Source: Pleodorina starrii (taxonomy: Eukaryota > Chlorophyta > Chlorophyceae > Chlamydomonadales > Volvocaceae). Taken from it: 64,000 nt of DNA. The notes below the pieces were generated by a model. That model ran no database searches and was not told the DNA's origin. It saw only the letters and a program-made list of their open reading frames with translations. Positions 13,101 to 23,640 of this stretch are shown here, piece after piece. Location of the stretch: positions 2,480,001 to 2,544,000 of the forward strand of contig BRXU01000007.1 in the NCBI GenBank assembly GCA_030267565.1, in the 5' to 3' direction. Numbering within the stretch: the stretch's first letter is position 1; every line of letters starts with the position of its first letter. A program made the position numbers and the translations under genes.

Positions 13101-16100
13101 CAAACCTGTGCTGTAGCAAATGCATGGTGCCGCGTAATATAAAGTGCGGGGGCGCCGCCAGTTACGCATTGCCTCGTCAGCAACGCCTAATGACGCCAAA
13201 CAATCTTGAGAAGAGGCTAGCTGCTGAACAGTCCTGCTGAGGGTAGTGTGGTGACTGCCGCTGATGAGTCAATCGTTCCTTCCCCTCGCTCCCTTACAGG
13301 CAAGGCATGCGACAAAATCGGTACAGGCTTCCCGGCTTTCCGCGACCAGCAAAATGGCTGCAGCAGAGCCCAGCAGGTGAGGGAGAAGGGGAGGCACATC
13401 GAGCCGCAACCACCACAATCACTACCAGGCGTGTCAATGCCTCTGGACCCCGTCGGTCATATTGATGGGCAACCAATGCATGCATATGTTCCTCGGGCAG
13501 CGGGTGCATCCACGTGCTCCGATGCTTTACTTGTGATTCCTTTGCTTCTACAGATGCGTGCGTGCCCCAGCAGGTTCTCGCTGTTCGTTGCAGTTACGTA
13601 TATTACATGGAATGCACGAATTATATTCGTGCTCTCAGACCGATCTTTTGTTAGCCCTTGAGCCCCGGGAATGGCCATAACTCAAACATGCACGACACAC
13701 ACATACAAATAGAAGAACCCAACCCAATATGCACGCAGACCTGCCTTTCTGGCCAGCTAAATGACCTGTGGGATGCCGATATGGAGCGGATCAGGAAGGG
13801 CGGGTTGCCGCTTTACATGGTGACACAATTCATTGGCGGAAAGGAGGCCAGGGTACGTCCATGTACGTCCTGCGGTACGTTTCATTTAGTCCCCCCTGAC
13901 ATTTCAGCCCGTGTGATGCACGCAAGCACAATACGTCTGACTTTGCTGCTAGCCATTACATGGAGACACGTACGGGTAATAACCCATTACATTCTCACGA
14001 TCAGCGAGCCGTTCACTCGCTGTGTGAGTGAAGTGGATAGATCGGTGACCGCACGTTCAGCACCAAAACAAAGCTAGCCGCGGCCGCGCTGACTGTACAT
14101 GTGTTCGTCCGACCGTGTGGATAGATCAATGCCGCTGCAGAGCCCACATACATGTACAGTTCGCACAGAGACCCTCAGAGGGAGGGCCCCGCACAAAAGA
14201 GTGACCGACCATCTCACGGCGTTTTTGCCCTCGCTGAACTTGTCCATCCGTGATGGGCGTGCGTGCGTGCATGATTCTCCCTCCTATCGCCTGTGGCAGC
14301 TGAACATCGACGGCTCCGGTCGCATCCTTTTCAAGTTGCCGGTGACCAGCAATTCGGAGTCAGTGGTTACGGTTTCGGTGGCGGCCGACAACTTGCATTT
14401 CACCAATCTAGGACCAGCTCCTGCTAGGATTGACCATTTCCGGAAAGCTTTGGCAGGCTCGGATAATCTCCAGCCAGCTCCAACCAGCGCCAACCTCAAC
14501 CCGCCGAACCCGAGTGCAGGTCCGTTGGCCAGCATCGGGCAGGTATGGATGGATGCACACTTTGGCACGACACGCATGCATGTATGCAGTCCGGACATAT
14601 GTGTCTTACTGAAAGCTTCCTAGCCAGCTGGTTTGGCAGGTTTACTAACAAGGGGTTGGTGTCGGCTTCCTTGAAGCCGGAAAAAGGGCGGGGCCCCACT
14701 AAATCCGTACGGGTTAAGTTGAGTGCTAGGGCGGCGAGGGCGTGAAATGTGAGAGTGTCGACATTCCTGCTGATAGACAGCCAGAGCTTTTTCCCGAAAT
14801 GCCTGCTAGCCGAGTCGTTATCAAGGCCTGCCGTCGCCGCGCGAAGCGCGTCATCCCGTCGGGTGCATGAGCGCATGTGCGCATCGACCGAAATACGGCA
14901 TTTCCAAAGCGAGCGGCGAGGGCGTCAACTGTGAGAGTGTCGCATCGACATTCCTGCTGATAGGTAGCCAGAGCTTTATATCTGAAATGCCTTCGGCTTC
15001 AGCAATCCGACCCATGTTTAGCATCGCGCGCCGTCTCGGCACTGTGCAACTCTTCCGGCCAGCGCATTGGCTGAAGTTACTTGACAGTAGACATGGAGTG
15101 TATCATTTACACATCACGCAGGCTGACTTGCCAACAGAAGGACACGCAGCGGAACTGTTTGCGAGGGTAGCGACGACGTGCAGTTGCCGACGAGAGTGCA
15201 CAGGCTTCGCTACTGAGGTATTCGCCGTAGAGGAGGCTTGACTGCTATAACATTAGGACAGGGAATGTAGAAGTCCATCCCCTAGGTTGCCGACTGGACT
15301 TGTTGGGCGGCCCGCAGAAGACCGCTGCATAGGGCTGCATCGTGCGTGCATCGGCGGCTTGGCGTCCAACAACCAGCAGTTTGCCCCTCATGGTTTGCTC
15401 CTTGCAACCTTTGTAATAGCAATATGCGTCAAGACGATCGGACCGGCTAGCAGAGCTGCTGTGGTGTGGTCGCGGGAAGAATGTTCGCAATGCAAACATA
15501 GTTTGTTTCCGAAACGAATATTCATTTCACGCCGTCATGTCAGAATTCCACCTTAAGGAACGATGAATCTTCTGTAATTAATTATAGGCCGAGAGGTGAT
15601 GGTTTGACCTCGGCCTCGGTCCATGGAGACTGCCAAACTGGTTTGTACTCATGCGATGTTGGGTTCCAATAATAAATTTACCGTGCAATAAAGAATGTAA
15701 TCTTTTACTTATGCAGCCTTTCCGTTGGCCGAAAGTCTGCACTTGTCCAATTGCTTCCCAGAACCCAGAACCCAGAACCCAGAACCCAGAACCCAGAACC
15801 CACGGACATGGGCAATCCTATAGGGCGGGGCCCCCCTGGGCGCTTCGCGCTGGGGCCCCGCCCAAAAATAAGTGTATATATACAGCCAGGCACACTACGT
15901 AGTGTGCCTGGGTGTAGAGTCGTCACGGCGGTGCCATCAAATCTCGCCCTAGTCCAAATAAAGGCATTCTCATACATACGTAACCACATGAATATGACAT
16001 GTCCAAGCCCAGCGGATGGACAGAATATTTCACACCATAATGCCTTTGAGTAATAAGTACCGAAACTCAAAGCTGCCCCTGGCTGCGTGGCGGGATGGTC

Positions 16101-19100
16101 AGGGCTGGTCTATCCTGCCGCGCGCGGCGCTCGGTCAGGTGGCCCCCTGCTTGACGTTGTATCACGCCCACTTGTGGTGGTAATTATGTAAAACTACCAG
16201 TTAGTAATAGTTGCGGCGGAGTTAAGCCTGAGGGAGTCGAATGTTATCGTCGTTGTTGTCTGTTCGTCGTATTTTTGTAGCTGAACTCCGTCAAACAACC
16301 GATTCTTGTCCTCATTCGTTACAATTAATAACGCTAGATAGAGCCCCAGCGGCGATGCCACCGGAGCCGAGACTCGAACACCGCTAACAACGACGCTATA
16401 TCCTGACAATGCAACCGACTCCAACGTTGCCACCCAGACCAACCAACCCTTCGCCGCCCCGCTGATCGGCTTGGCGATAAACCCGGTCTCCCCGCTGATC
16501 GGCTCGACCTCGATTCGTCTCCCAAAAACCCCAAAAACCCCATTTTCAAGTTGGACCAGTGGCCGGCCGTGACCTAGGCTCTCAACCACCGGACTCTTGA
16601 AAGCAGATCTATACCTAACTAGGCGTCGCGGGGCAGGGCGCCGAGGGGGATGCGCGCCGTCACCGCCCGCCGCCGCGCGCCGTCCTCTCGCACATACGCA
16701 AACTCGAAAACGCTGTTACTCTTCCATCGCCCCAGCTTCTGCACCTCAGCCCTGTCCGCGCCGCCCTGCACCAGCGCCGTCGCGCCGCCGCGGCGAAGGT
16801 CGTGCGGGCGAAGTTGCGGCACGCCTGCCTCGGAGCACAGCACGCGGAGCTTGTTCTTGAATGTCTCGTACGGCAGCGCCGGGATGTACGACGGGAACGG
16901 CACCGCCGTCTGGACCAAGCAGTGGTTGCGGGTGTCGACCGCCCGCAACAGGGGCCCGACGTCCTCTGCGTCGGCCTCGACGCCGCGCTTCGTGGCAGTG
17001 CACGGCGTTCGCTGGTACTGCCCTGCCTCCAGCAACTGCTCCAGCAGGTGCACCGGGCAGCACGGGCCCCCGATTCTGCCGATCGTCACGAACGCGCCCT
17101 TGCAGTGCTGGTCGGTCTTGCTTTTGAACAAGAAGATCTCGACCCGGTCGCAGTAGATGCGGAGCAAGTCGGTGTGCACCAGCACGTGGCGGAGGTCGTC
17201 GAAACGCAGCAGCCCGCAGAACGCGAGCACCGCGCATGTCACCACCATGCGGATCAGCAGGCATACGCCATCGCGAATGTGGTGTTGCACCAAGCGTTGC
17301 ACATCCTCCGGCGTCGCGACCCCCAAGTTCCGCTGGTTGGCCGTCAGCGTGCGCCGTGCGACCTCGCGTACCCCGGCGCACAATTGGTGTGCGCACGGCG
17401 ATGGAAGGCCGGCGAGTTCGTGAAACGCCGACACCGCTGCGCTTGCGCGCTCAACCACCTGCGGCCCCACTCCTCGCTCCGCTGCGTCTTGCCGCACGCT
17501 GGTCAAGAACGCCGCCACGACCACCGCGGCTGTGCCCAACGGGGGCTCGGTCATACGCAAGCAAAAGTCCACAAAATTTCGGATGACGGGTTCATACAGT
17601 CTCCAGGTGCTAGCCGCGCGACTCAGGCGCGCGCTCGCCAGCATGTCATTCACCAGGGCCAATAGCGCCGGGTGCCGCTCCAAAATGCTGCCCGTCAGGG
17701 TCTCACTCACCAGCCTCGTGATGTCCTCGCCTGCCAATTAACGCAACGTAGGCACCGACACCGCGTAAGGGCAATCGCACGAGAAGTCTAGCTGCAACGC
17801 TACCATTGCCCACTTAGGGAGGTGTCCTACACCTCGGCGATCTAAGAACAGATCCGGTCGCCTTGGCAGCACCCAGCAACCGCGCACGAAGGGGCGGAAT
17901 ATGAATTCGTTTTCGACGAGCGATGGCCACCAAACGGCCCCAGGCCAAACGGGGGCAATCAAGGTCATGGCAGTGCGACACAATGCCGCATGCGCCAACA
18001 CCCTGCTCATCACCGTGAAAGGTGGATTACACCAAGCACCTCGCGGCCATTGCATTGTGAATGCGTTAACGCCGGCGGTACCCAGCGTATGAAGAAACGT
18101 GTAGTAAGGCCTCATTTGATGGTTATGATCGGATGCAAACAAATCTACCGAAAATGGGCCCCATTCCTGCCCGATGGCCTCAAACACCTCAGGGTGTAAC
18201 TTCCAGTCGCACGCGTCGTCTCGCTTCGATAGATCGTCTGCGAGTTGGTTGTGCTCCCGGGGAATCCACGTAGTAACGAGGTTAATATTATTTTGGATGC
18301 AAAACCAAAAAACGTTGAAACATGCCGACTGTATCGCATCAGACATCGATCCTCCTTTCCGCAGCGCACTGTCCGCCACTTGGCTGTCAGTGTGCAGCAG
18401 AATGCGCTGATTTACCAATAAACCATCCTTATTCAAACTTCGCAATACGTTCAACGCTGCGTTGATCTCCAAGAAGCCAGAAGAGGAGCCCCTGGTGTCA
18501 AACAACCACGGGCCTGCCGCCTTCGGCAGCGACGGTAGATCAGCCCAGCCGCCCCAACCGCCGAAGGATACCGTACAACGAGAACTGGCGCCAGCCGCAT
18601 CCGTAAACACTTTGATCGTATGCATATACGGCGGCGCCCAGATCGGCCTACGGCCGTCGTATAGCAGGAACGACTCACGCCAAAAAGAGAGCTCGCTAAC
18701 CACCTCATCGCTCAACGGGGCGTGGTGGTGTAAGGCGTACCCTTGCCGCAGCATTTCATTTTCCCACTGCATCATGCGGCGGGTCATAACGACCGACATC
18801 TGACCAAACGAATAGCTCATAGACATCAAGTGCCCAGTGACTGAGGCGATGGCGTGAATCTGGCACCTATCCCGGTGATTCAGAATCCCGGATATGTGTT
18901 GCATCAATGCCTCCCTCTTTTCCGCGGGGACTGTCATCGTTCCAGTTACGGTGTTCACCAATGCGCCCAGGTACGTGAATTCCTGGGCGATGGGTTGACA
19001 TATTTCGAAGCTAACTAGGAAACCCGCTTGTGCGCAATCAGCGAAGACCCGTTCTTGAATTAGGGCCAACGCGTCAGGCTGCTGATGAGCGTGCACGCTG

Positions 19101-22100
19101 TCATCTAGGTAACCTGAACACCTGTGGCTCTCTGTGCGCCACCGGGTCAACAGCTCCCGGGTTACTTTCGTGAACGCCCAACACGCGGGCGCCAGCCCAA
19201 AGGGTAGCTGAGTAAACACATAAAATTGACCGTCCCATCGAAAACCCAAGAACGTCCAGAAATCCGGATGCATATCTACGTGATGATAACCGCTTTTGAA
19301 ATCGATGGTAAACGCGTAATCATTCGGTTGCAGCACTTGCTGCATTGCCGCCAGCGTCTCGTACTTAAAACCCGGCGTAACTACGTGCTCATTGACGTAG
19401 CGCGCATCCAGTATCAAGCGCTTCTTCCCATCTGCGCGTACGGCAACCCCCAACGGCAAAACACAGTGGGGTTGCTTCTCCACGCGAATTGCTGTGCCGG
19501 TTTTGACGAGCTCCGCTATCGCCTCGCTGACAAACTGAGAGTGCTCGCGAGTCGATCCGTGGTTTCTGCCCATAAACGGAGCTGGCTGTGACACGACCCA
19601 CAGCAATGGGAATCCCACTAGGATCCATGACAAGACCAAGGGGTTCCTCACGAACGACTTCCAAAACGCGTACTTCTCCTTCAAACGACCCCGCATGAAG
19701 CGCTGCGGCTTCTCCTTATCCGAACTCTCTACTTCCGCCGGGACATCTGGCAGACCGTCCCCACCTGCCGCGTTGAGGATATCCTCCTGCTCCCTGGCGC
19801 GGCGTGTATCCACTTGGCTACGCCCTGCCCGCATAGGTGCGTTCCTCGCCGGGCCTGGTGCCGCCTCGGCCGCAGCCGGTGCGCCCTGAGAGAAGTTTCG
19901 AAAAAACCTTGCTCAGCTTCGGTTCTTTTAAGTGAACATTGCACGTGGAAATAAAGAGCAGATCTCACCCCTGGTTGCTGCGCGGCAACTGGTGCTGGTT
20001 CACGCGGAGGTTCTTCCCGCATGATCGCGCCTTGGCCCCGATCGACGGGCGCAGCGCGTTGCTCCGGTGCAGCCGCGCGAAATGTATCGCTTAAGACCAG
20101 CCTGGGCACTCCGAACGCGGGCATAACTGCCGCTGGTTGCGCGGGCGCCGCAGCGGGCCACTGCACTGGGGTGCTGGCTGTGGCTGCGGTTGTGGCTGTT
20201 GATTCGCATTATTAGAAAAAGAGAATCTTGGAATTCCGGACATGCTTACTGCGAAGAAAATTATGCCTGAAGAAAGTGCATAAGTGCAGTATGGCCGAGT
20301 AAACTGAAGACGAATCTTGCTGTTACAATACGCAATATGGTAGCCACGGCTTGTTACCTCAACTAAGTTCCATTCACTATGCACAGAACACTGACAAAGG
20401 GAAAACGGGTTATCTCCGTACCAATCGTATGCCAACCTATAACGAACGGCGTCTAACGCTGCGTCCACATTCCCGCAACCGTACTCGATAGGCATCGTGC
20501 CTGATCATAATGGCTAACGCGCACAGCAGCATCCTGCAATAGCTGCATTAATGGCCCGCCACGCATATCTCCCAAGGTAAATAAGCATTTGACGTTGTAT
20601 TGCAGCGGATACGCGTGGCGCTCAACGGAGTTGTAGTAACATCGAAAGGAATACGCATGGCGCTCGGCTGAAAACAAGTTGATAGTACCGCTACGTATGC
20701 CCACGACGAAGGACATGTACAGGCTCTATAGCCTCGACGCGTGGCGCCGGGCCACAATCGTATTTAGTAGCGTAGCTACATATGTCTCAAGACGCGACTG
20801 GGCTCAAAAGGCCTCGCTACGATATAACGCAACGGCATTAAGCCGAATGAGAGCATGCACGGATACAGAGATCCGGCTCCGCTACTACGGCAGCTCATAA
20901 TCCGTCGGGTTCAATGACCCTGCAAAGTGGCACACGGCCGAATAAAGAGCGCATACGGGTTCGGCGACCCGGCCCTTATGCGGGCAGCTGCTCGTCAACG
21001 CTGGGTACTAAGACCCCGTACGGCGCCCTATGGGCAGTCCAAAGAATGATGACAAGCGACGCCGAGTAACACGTCGCAACCGAGCTGCTCTAGTACCTCA
21101 TCAATGACACCGGGCAACGCACGCGTACGCCCGCGACGGTTCGTTTCCGCACGCATTCTTTGCTCACATGTTCCCGCCGCGACCGCGGCCGCGCCCCTGC
21201 GCTGGCATCATGGGCCCGTACTGGCCGAACTGCTGATTGCCATACTGCTGCTGCCCGTACTGCTGCTGGGGCGCATTCTGATACGCGGGGGGGTAAGGCT
21301 GGTAGCGGTTCTGCCCCCGGTTCCCGCCCCCGCCCTGCTGCCGGCCGCCAGCCCCCTGCTGCGCGCCGTAGTTCGCCCCTCCCTGCCGTCCACTCACTGA
21401 ACGCGGATCCACACCGAACTGATCCTTGACGTCCCGGTAGGCCCGGCGCTTCCACTCGTCGTTGAGTTGGAAGAGGCGCTCCGTCCCGGCCTTCACCTCT
21501 GCCGTCGGGTTGACGGCCATGTGCTTGTTGTTGTTGTAGTATTCCTCAGCGACCTCCATCTGATGGTTTGTGCACCGGCAGGCGGCGGCGCAGGACGCGT
21601 AAAACAGGTCCATCTGGAGCAGCGCCATGAACATGGCGTCGACCACGGGGCCCAGCTCCGCCATCGACGGCAACAAAAACTTTGCCGCGTGCCAGGCCGC
21701 GTAGATGTTAGAGCCCACGTCGCGAGCGAAGCCCGCCACGAACTTAACCGAAGCGGGGCATGTTGCGTTAAATTGTCCACCCAGCTCCGTAAACCTCTGC
21801 CTCATAGCCTCGTCTCTGCCGAAAGAAATGTTGGCAATGACTGCCGCATGGTTCTGGTGCTGCGCGAGCTGCAATAGCTGCGGCTGTATCGCGGCCTGCG
21901 CCGGCGGCTGCTGCACCGCGAGACCGGGTCCCACTGGATTAGGAGCAGGGTTGTTATTTGCAGGATTGTTGCCATTCGCGGCCTGCGCAGCAAGGCCGGC
22001 AGCCTGCTGCTGCAGGTTAGCCTGTTGCTGCTGCTGGCCGTCCATTAGGTAGTAGTGTGATTAGATTAACAAAAGGATGAACCTAGAGTCACAACACGGC

Positions 22101-23640
22101 GAATGGTAATTATGTAAAACTACCAGTTAGTAATAGTTGCGGCGGAGTTAAGCCTGAGGGAGTCGAATGTTATCGTCGTTGTTGTCTGTTCGTCGTATTT
22201 TTGTAGCTGAACTCCGTCAAACAACCGAATATCGGTTGTGACAGAAATACCCGATGAGATCCTACCTATCCAGTGGGTTTACCAGTGACAAGTGTCACAG
22301 TTGCGACCAGAACGTCGTAACTTCGTACTCATGCTAGGGTACTCGCAGAGTGACAGCAACTAACGGTGCCTATATCCGTAGCGGCATTAAAGTAAAGCAC
22401 GAGATACGTACAGATAAAAAATGCGTGGCTCTCTCCCCCGATCCCCCCTCGCTTGCTTTGGACCCTTTGGGATATATGCTGGAACTCGCGGCTAAAAATA
22501 ATTATATTACATTACGTGTCATGCCCGTGCCCGCCCCACATACGCCCAACACCCGTCGCCGGCGCCATGCCAGATTACGGGCCTGCGAGTGTGCCGAGAT
22601 GCGATTGGTACCTCTTGCGATGGCTTCGAGTCCGGTAGCCCCGGCTTCATCCTCATGGAAGTGAAGAACATTGGCCGCGTTTCTTCCGAGTTCAAGATTG
22701 TCGTGAGAAACTGCTCCCTCAATGTAACGACAATTTGGCCGCGAGTCTTGGCGGTGGATGTCGGCAAGAGCCTGGCCTTGGAACCCCCTCTGGAGCTGCT
22801 TGTGGAACTGCCTTCGTCCGTTGGGGCGAACCTCACATGCTGGGTAACGCTGCACAATACCATTGTGAGTACGGCATTCGTACGGCGCATTTCCCTGTGC
22901 CCTGCCTGATGTGCACGTGCTGTGCATGTTTCTCTGCAGGGCAGCGTCACAGACTCTGAGAGGTTTGACACATACATTTCCAGTGTCTACGTCTCCAATT
23001 GCACCAAGGTACGTACCGTACTCGGGTACGTACTGGGGCCCCATCCGTACCCGGGTACGGCCTGGAAAGGAAATCGAGCTGGACGATAGGATACCGGACC
23101 CACGCACGTACGGCGGGAACCTGTCAGCATAATCCCGAGATAGAGATATGATCATTATGTTGTAAAGTGGTAAATTGGATTTATGAATAACAATGGGTGC
23201 GGACTCGTCGGGCCGATACATCTTCAATTCATACATGTGGATTAGATCCCCCTCCGGCGCCTTGAGCATCTCTTGCCCGCTGCCTAACGCAGTTGTGCCG
23301 CTCATTCTTCAACATGCCTTGCTTCGTGAAATACGTATGCTGGGGCAAGCTGGCTCGTTTCCTTGGCACCGTTGCCGGCTCGATCGTGGGCGCCGTCCTT
23401 CTTTGCTGGGCAATCAAGAGCTACTGCTGCTGCTGGGGAATTCCCTCCGCCGCCGCTGGAGATCCTGACTTTGATGCCTTGCAGCCCGTGCCGCTCCAAT
23501 CCCTGCGAACGCGCAAATCTTGGCAGTGGTGGCATAACCCGTACTCGCATCAGTACCCTCGCGACGAGCCGGGTTTCGGCCCCTTCATGGGGGCCTCTCG
23601 CCCAAACCCGTTTTACCATAATCGATACGCCTACGGGTAG
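10190..23640 (+). CDS. HAP2: HAP2/GCS1-like gamete fusogen, copy B (709 aa, 13 exons, 8-kb intron 10)
   Basis: Exons: 10190-10309, 10403-10503, 11315-11510, 11688-11824, 11975-12053, 12430-12659, 12953-13077, 13300-13376, 13739-13852, 14300-14542, 22574-22864, 22940-23008, 23293-23640. All phases match the paralogues and the stop is TAG. The start at 10190 gives a 40-codon exon with a signal peptide and AGRLEKC. FNWKPYEEV is kept in exon 3, but the exon ends SDK where the other copies have a Cys in VCK, NCM or ACR, so one conserved cysteine seems lost. The fusion-loop exon has only 10 residues between its cysteines. Exon 10 is about 40 codons longer than in the other copies, with a Pro/Ala/Asn-rich extension. 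Intron 10 (14543-22573) carries repeat R3 and a whole DIRS-like retrotransposon, so the exon 10 to 11 join is inferred from phase and homology. The tail ends NPFYHNRYAYG. Confidence 0.8.
14649..15863 (+). mobile_element. Repeat family R3, copy 1 (non-autonomous element with GC-rich inverted ends)
   Basis: This is the first of four copies (others 35709-36797, 43843-45024 and 51948-53109). One end has GGGCGGGGCCCC near 14686 after a short lead (CAAGGGGTTGG...). The other ends in a strong GC hairpin closing with GGGGCCCCGCCC. No coding potential is seen. Inside there is a partial tandem repeat of a segment beginning GTGAGAGTGTCGACATTCC. The element lies in intron 10 of HAP2 copy B. Loss of the element in the paralogous spacer upstream of D shows that the 43843 copy is an insertion. 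Confidence 0.75.
15757..15802. repeat. (CCCAGAA)n heptamer repeat
   Basis: About six tandem CCCAGAA heptamers lie inside the 3' part of R3 copy 1. They are absent from the 43843 copy, so this is a local expansion. It is not a telomere-type repeat for green algae. Confidence 0.85.
15886..15911. repeat. 26-bp perfect palindrome next to R3 copy 1
   Basis: A perfect inverted repeat beginning CCAGGCACAC and centred on TACGTA lies 22 bp beyond the R3 end. It can form a cruciform. No function is assigned. Confidence 0.7.
16179..16302. repeat. DIRS-like terminal direct repeat (left copy)
   Basis: A 124-bp sequence starting GGTAATTATGTAAAACTACC, identical base for base to 22105-22228. Confidence 0.9.
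16619..17737 (-). CDS. Tyrosine recombinase of the DIRS-like element
   Basis: This frame of about 372 residues follows the RT ORF stop immediately and in the same frame. It begins at a TTG codon, so it has no ATG of its own at the junction. Tyrosine recombinase catalytic positions can be read: Arg about 178 (LRFDDL), His 312 and Arg 315 (PHDLRRG), Trp 338 (LGRWKS) and the nucleophile Tyr about 348 (FAYV). The enzyme would integrate the circular cDNA by site-specific recombination. Expression needs readthrough of the TAA, a spliced or separate message, or the element is crippled here. The full set of catalytic residues argues that the domain itself is intact. Confidence 0.85.
   Translation of the reverse strand: MAGEDITRLVSETLTGSILERHPALLALVNDMLASARLSRAASTWRLYEPVIRNFVDFCLRMTEPPLGTAAVVVAAFLTSVRQDAAERGVGPQVVERASAAVSAFHELAGLPSPCAHQLCAGVREVARRTLTANQRNLGVATPEDVQRLVQHHIRDGVCLLIRMVVTCAVLAFCGLLRFDDLRHVLVHTDLLRIYCDRVEIFLFKSKTDQHCKGAFVTIGRIGGPCCPVHLLEQLLEAGQYQRTPCTATKRGVEADAEDVGPLLRAVDTRNHCLVQTAVPFPSYIPALPYETFKNKLRVLCSEAGVPQLRPHDLRRGGATALVQGGADRAEVQKLGRWKSNSVFEFAYVREDGARRRAVTARIPLGALPRDA
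17738..19834 (-). CDS. Reverse transcriptase/RNase H of the DIRS-like element (698 aa)
   Basis: The ATG is at 19834 and TAA at 17740-17738. The RT domain (about residues 115-330) shows FTIDFKSGYHHVDMHP, the LPFGLAPACWAF block and the catalytic GYLDD at 241-245. An RNase H domain follows, with FTDAAG, an E in the FLEINAAL block and HTDSQVAD, then a C-terminal region with the WIPREHNQLADDLSK and SVDLFASDHN blocks typical of DIRS-type RT/RH. The ORF ends directly at the recombinase frame. It makes cDNA from the element RNA. Confidence 0.9.
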   Translation of the reverse strand: MRAGRSQVDTRRAREQEDILNAAGGDGLPDVPAEVESSDKEKPQRFMRGRLKEKYAFWKSFVRNPLVLSWILVGFPLLWVVSQPAPFMGRNHGSTREHSQFVSEAIAELVKTGTAIRVEKQPHCVLPLGVAVRADGKKRLILDARYVNEHVVTPGFKYETLAAMQQVLQPNDYAFTIDFKSGYHHVDMHPDFWTFLGFRWDGQFYVFTQLPFGLAPACWAFTKVTRELLTRWRTESHRCSGYLDDSVHAHQQPDALALIQERVFADCAQAGFLVSFEICQPIAQEFTYLGALVNTVTGTMTVPAEKREALMQHISGILNHRDRCQIHAIASVTGHLMSMSYSFGQMSVVMTRRMMQWENEMLRQGYALHHHAPLSDEVVSELSFWRESFLLYDGRRPIWAPPYMHTIKVFTDAAGASSRCTVSFGGWGGWADLPSLPKAAGPWLFDTRGSSSGFLEINAALNVLRSLNKDGLLVNQRILLHTDSQVADSALRKGGSMSDAIQSACFNVFWFCIQNNINLVTTWIPREHNQLADDLSKRDDACDWKLHPEVFEAIGQEWGPFSVDLFASDHNHQMRPYYTFLHTLGTAGVNAFTMQWPRGAWCNPPFTVMSRVLAHAALCRTAMTLIAPVWPGAVWWPSLVENEFIFRPFVRGCWVLPRRPDLFLDRRGVGHLPKWAMVALQLDFSCDCPYAVSVPTLR
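20091..20495 (-). other. Unassigned open frame between gag and RT of the DIRS-like element
   Basis: A frame of about 134 residues with a Gln/Pro-rich stretch lies between the gag-like and RT ORFs. An overlapping frame (19729-20166) is also open. No domain is recognised. One or both may be part of a gag or linker polypeptide, possibly broken by a frameshift. The rest of 20500-21160 shows nothing I can name. Confidence 0.3.
21164..22045 (-). CDS. Gag-like protein of the DIRS-like element (293 aa)
   Basis: The ATG is at 22045, about 60 bp inside the 22105-22228 repeat. The N-terminus is Gln/Ala/Asn-rich, the middle (about residues 70-200) looks globular, and the C-terminus is Gln/Gly-rich, ending in a GRGRGRGG-type basic tail suited to nucleic-acid binding. 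Position and composition fit a DIRS-type Gag. No zinc knuckle is seen. Confidence 0.65.
   Translation of the reverse strand: MDGQQQQQANLQQQAAGLAAQAANGNNPANNNPAPNPVGPGLAVQQPPAQAAIQPQLLQLAQHQNHAAVIANISFGRDEAMRQRFTELGGQFNATCPASVKFVAGFARDVGSNIYAAWHAAKFLLPSMAELGPVVDAMFMALLQMDLFYASCAAACRCTNHQMEVAEEYYNNNKHMAVNPTAEVKAGTERLFQLNDEWKRRAYRDVKDQFGVDPRSVSGRQGGANYGAQQGAGGRQQGGGGNRGQNRYQPYPPAYQNAPQQQYGQQQYGNQQFGQYGPMMPAQGRGRGRGGNM
22105..22228. repeat. DIRS-like terminal direct repeat (right copy)
   Basis: Identical to 16179-16302 in the same orientation. It lies at the 5' side of the - strand element. Confidence 0.9.

Larger units (their letters stand above)
16179..22228 (-). mobile_element. DIRS/PAT-like tyrosine-recombinase retrotransposon
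   Basis: An element of about 6 kb is bounded by identical direct repeats of 124 bp (16179-16302 and 22105-22228). In order on the - strand it carries a gag-like ORF, a reverse transcriptase/RNase H ORF and a tyrosine recombinase ORF. This is the DIRS-order layout; direct rather than inverted repeats and no visible methyltransferase point to the PAT/Kangaroo group known from Volvox. It uses a recombinase instead of an integrase, so no target duplication is expected. The identical terminal repeats and long open frames suggest a recent insertion. It lies antisense inside intron 10 of HAP2 copy B. I could not resolve a second repeat pair of the split-direct-repeat type. Confidence 0.85.

Noticed and set aside
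15757..15802. Telomeric repeat
   Set aside because: The CCCAGAA heptamer is short and inside a transposable element; green algal telomeres are TTTAGGG or TTTTAGGG.
16746..17665. Long frames on both strands over the recombinase ORF
   Set aside because: High-GC shadow frames; only the - strand frame with R-H-R-W-Y residues makes sense.
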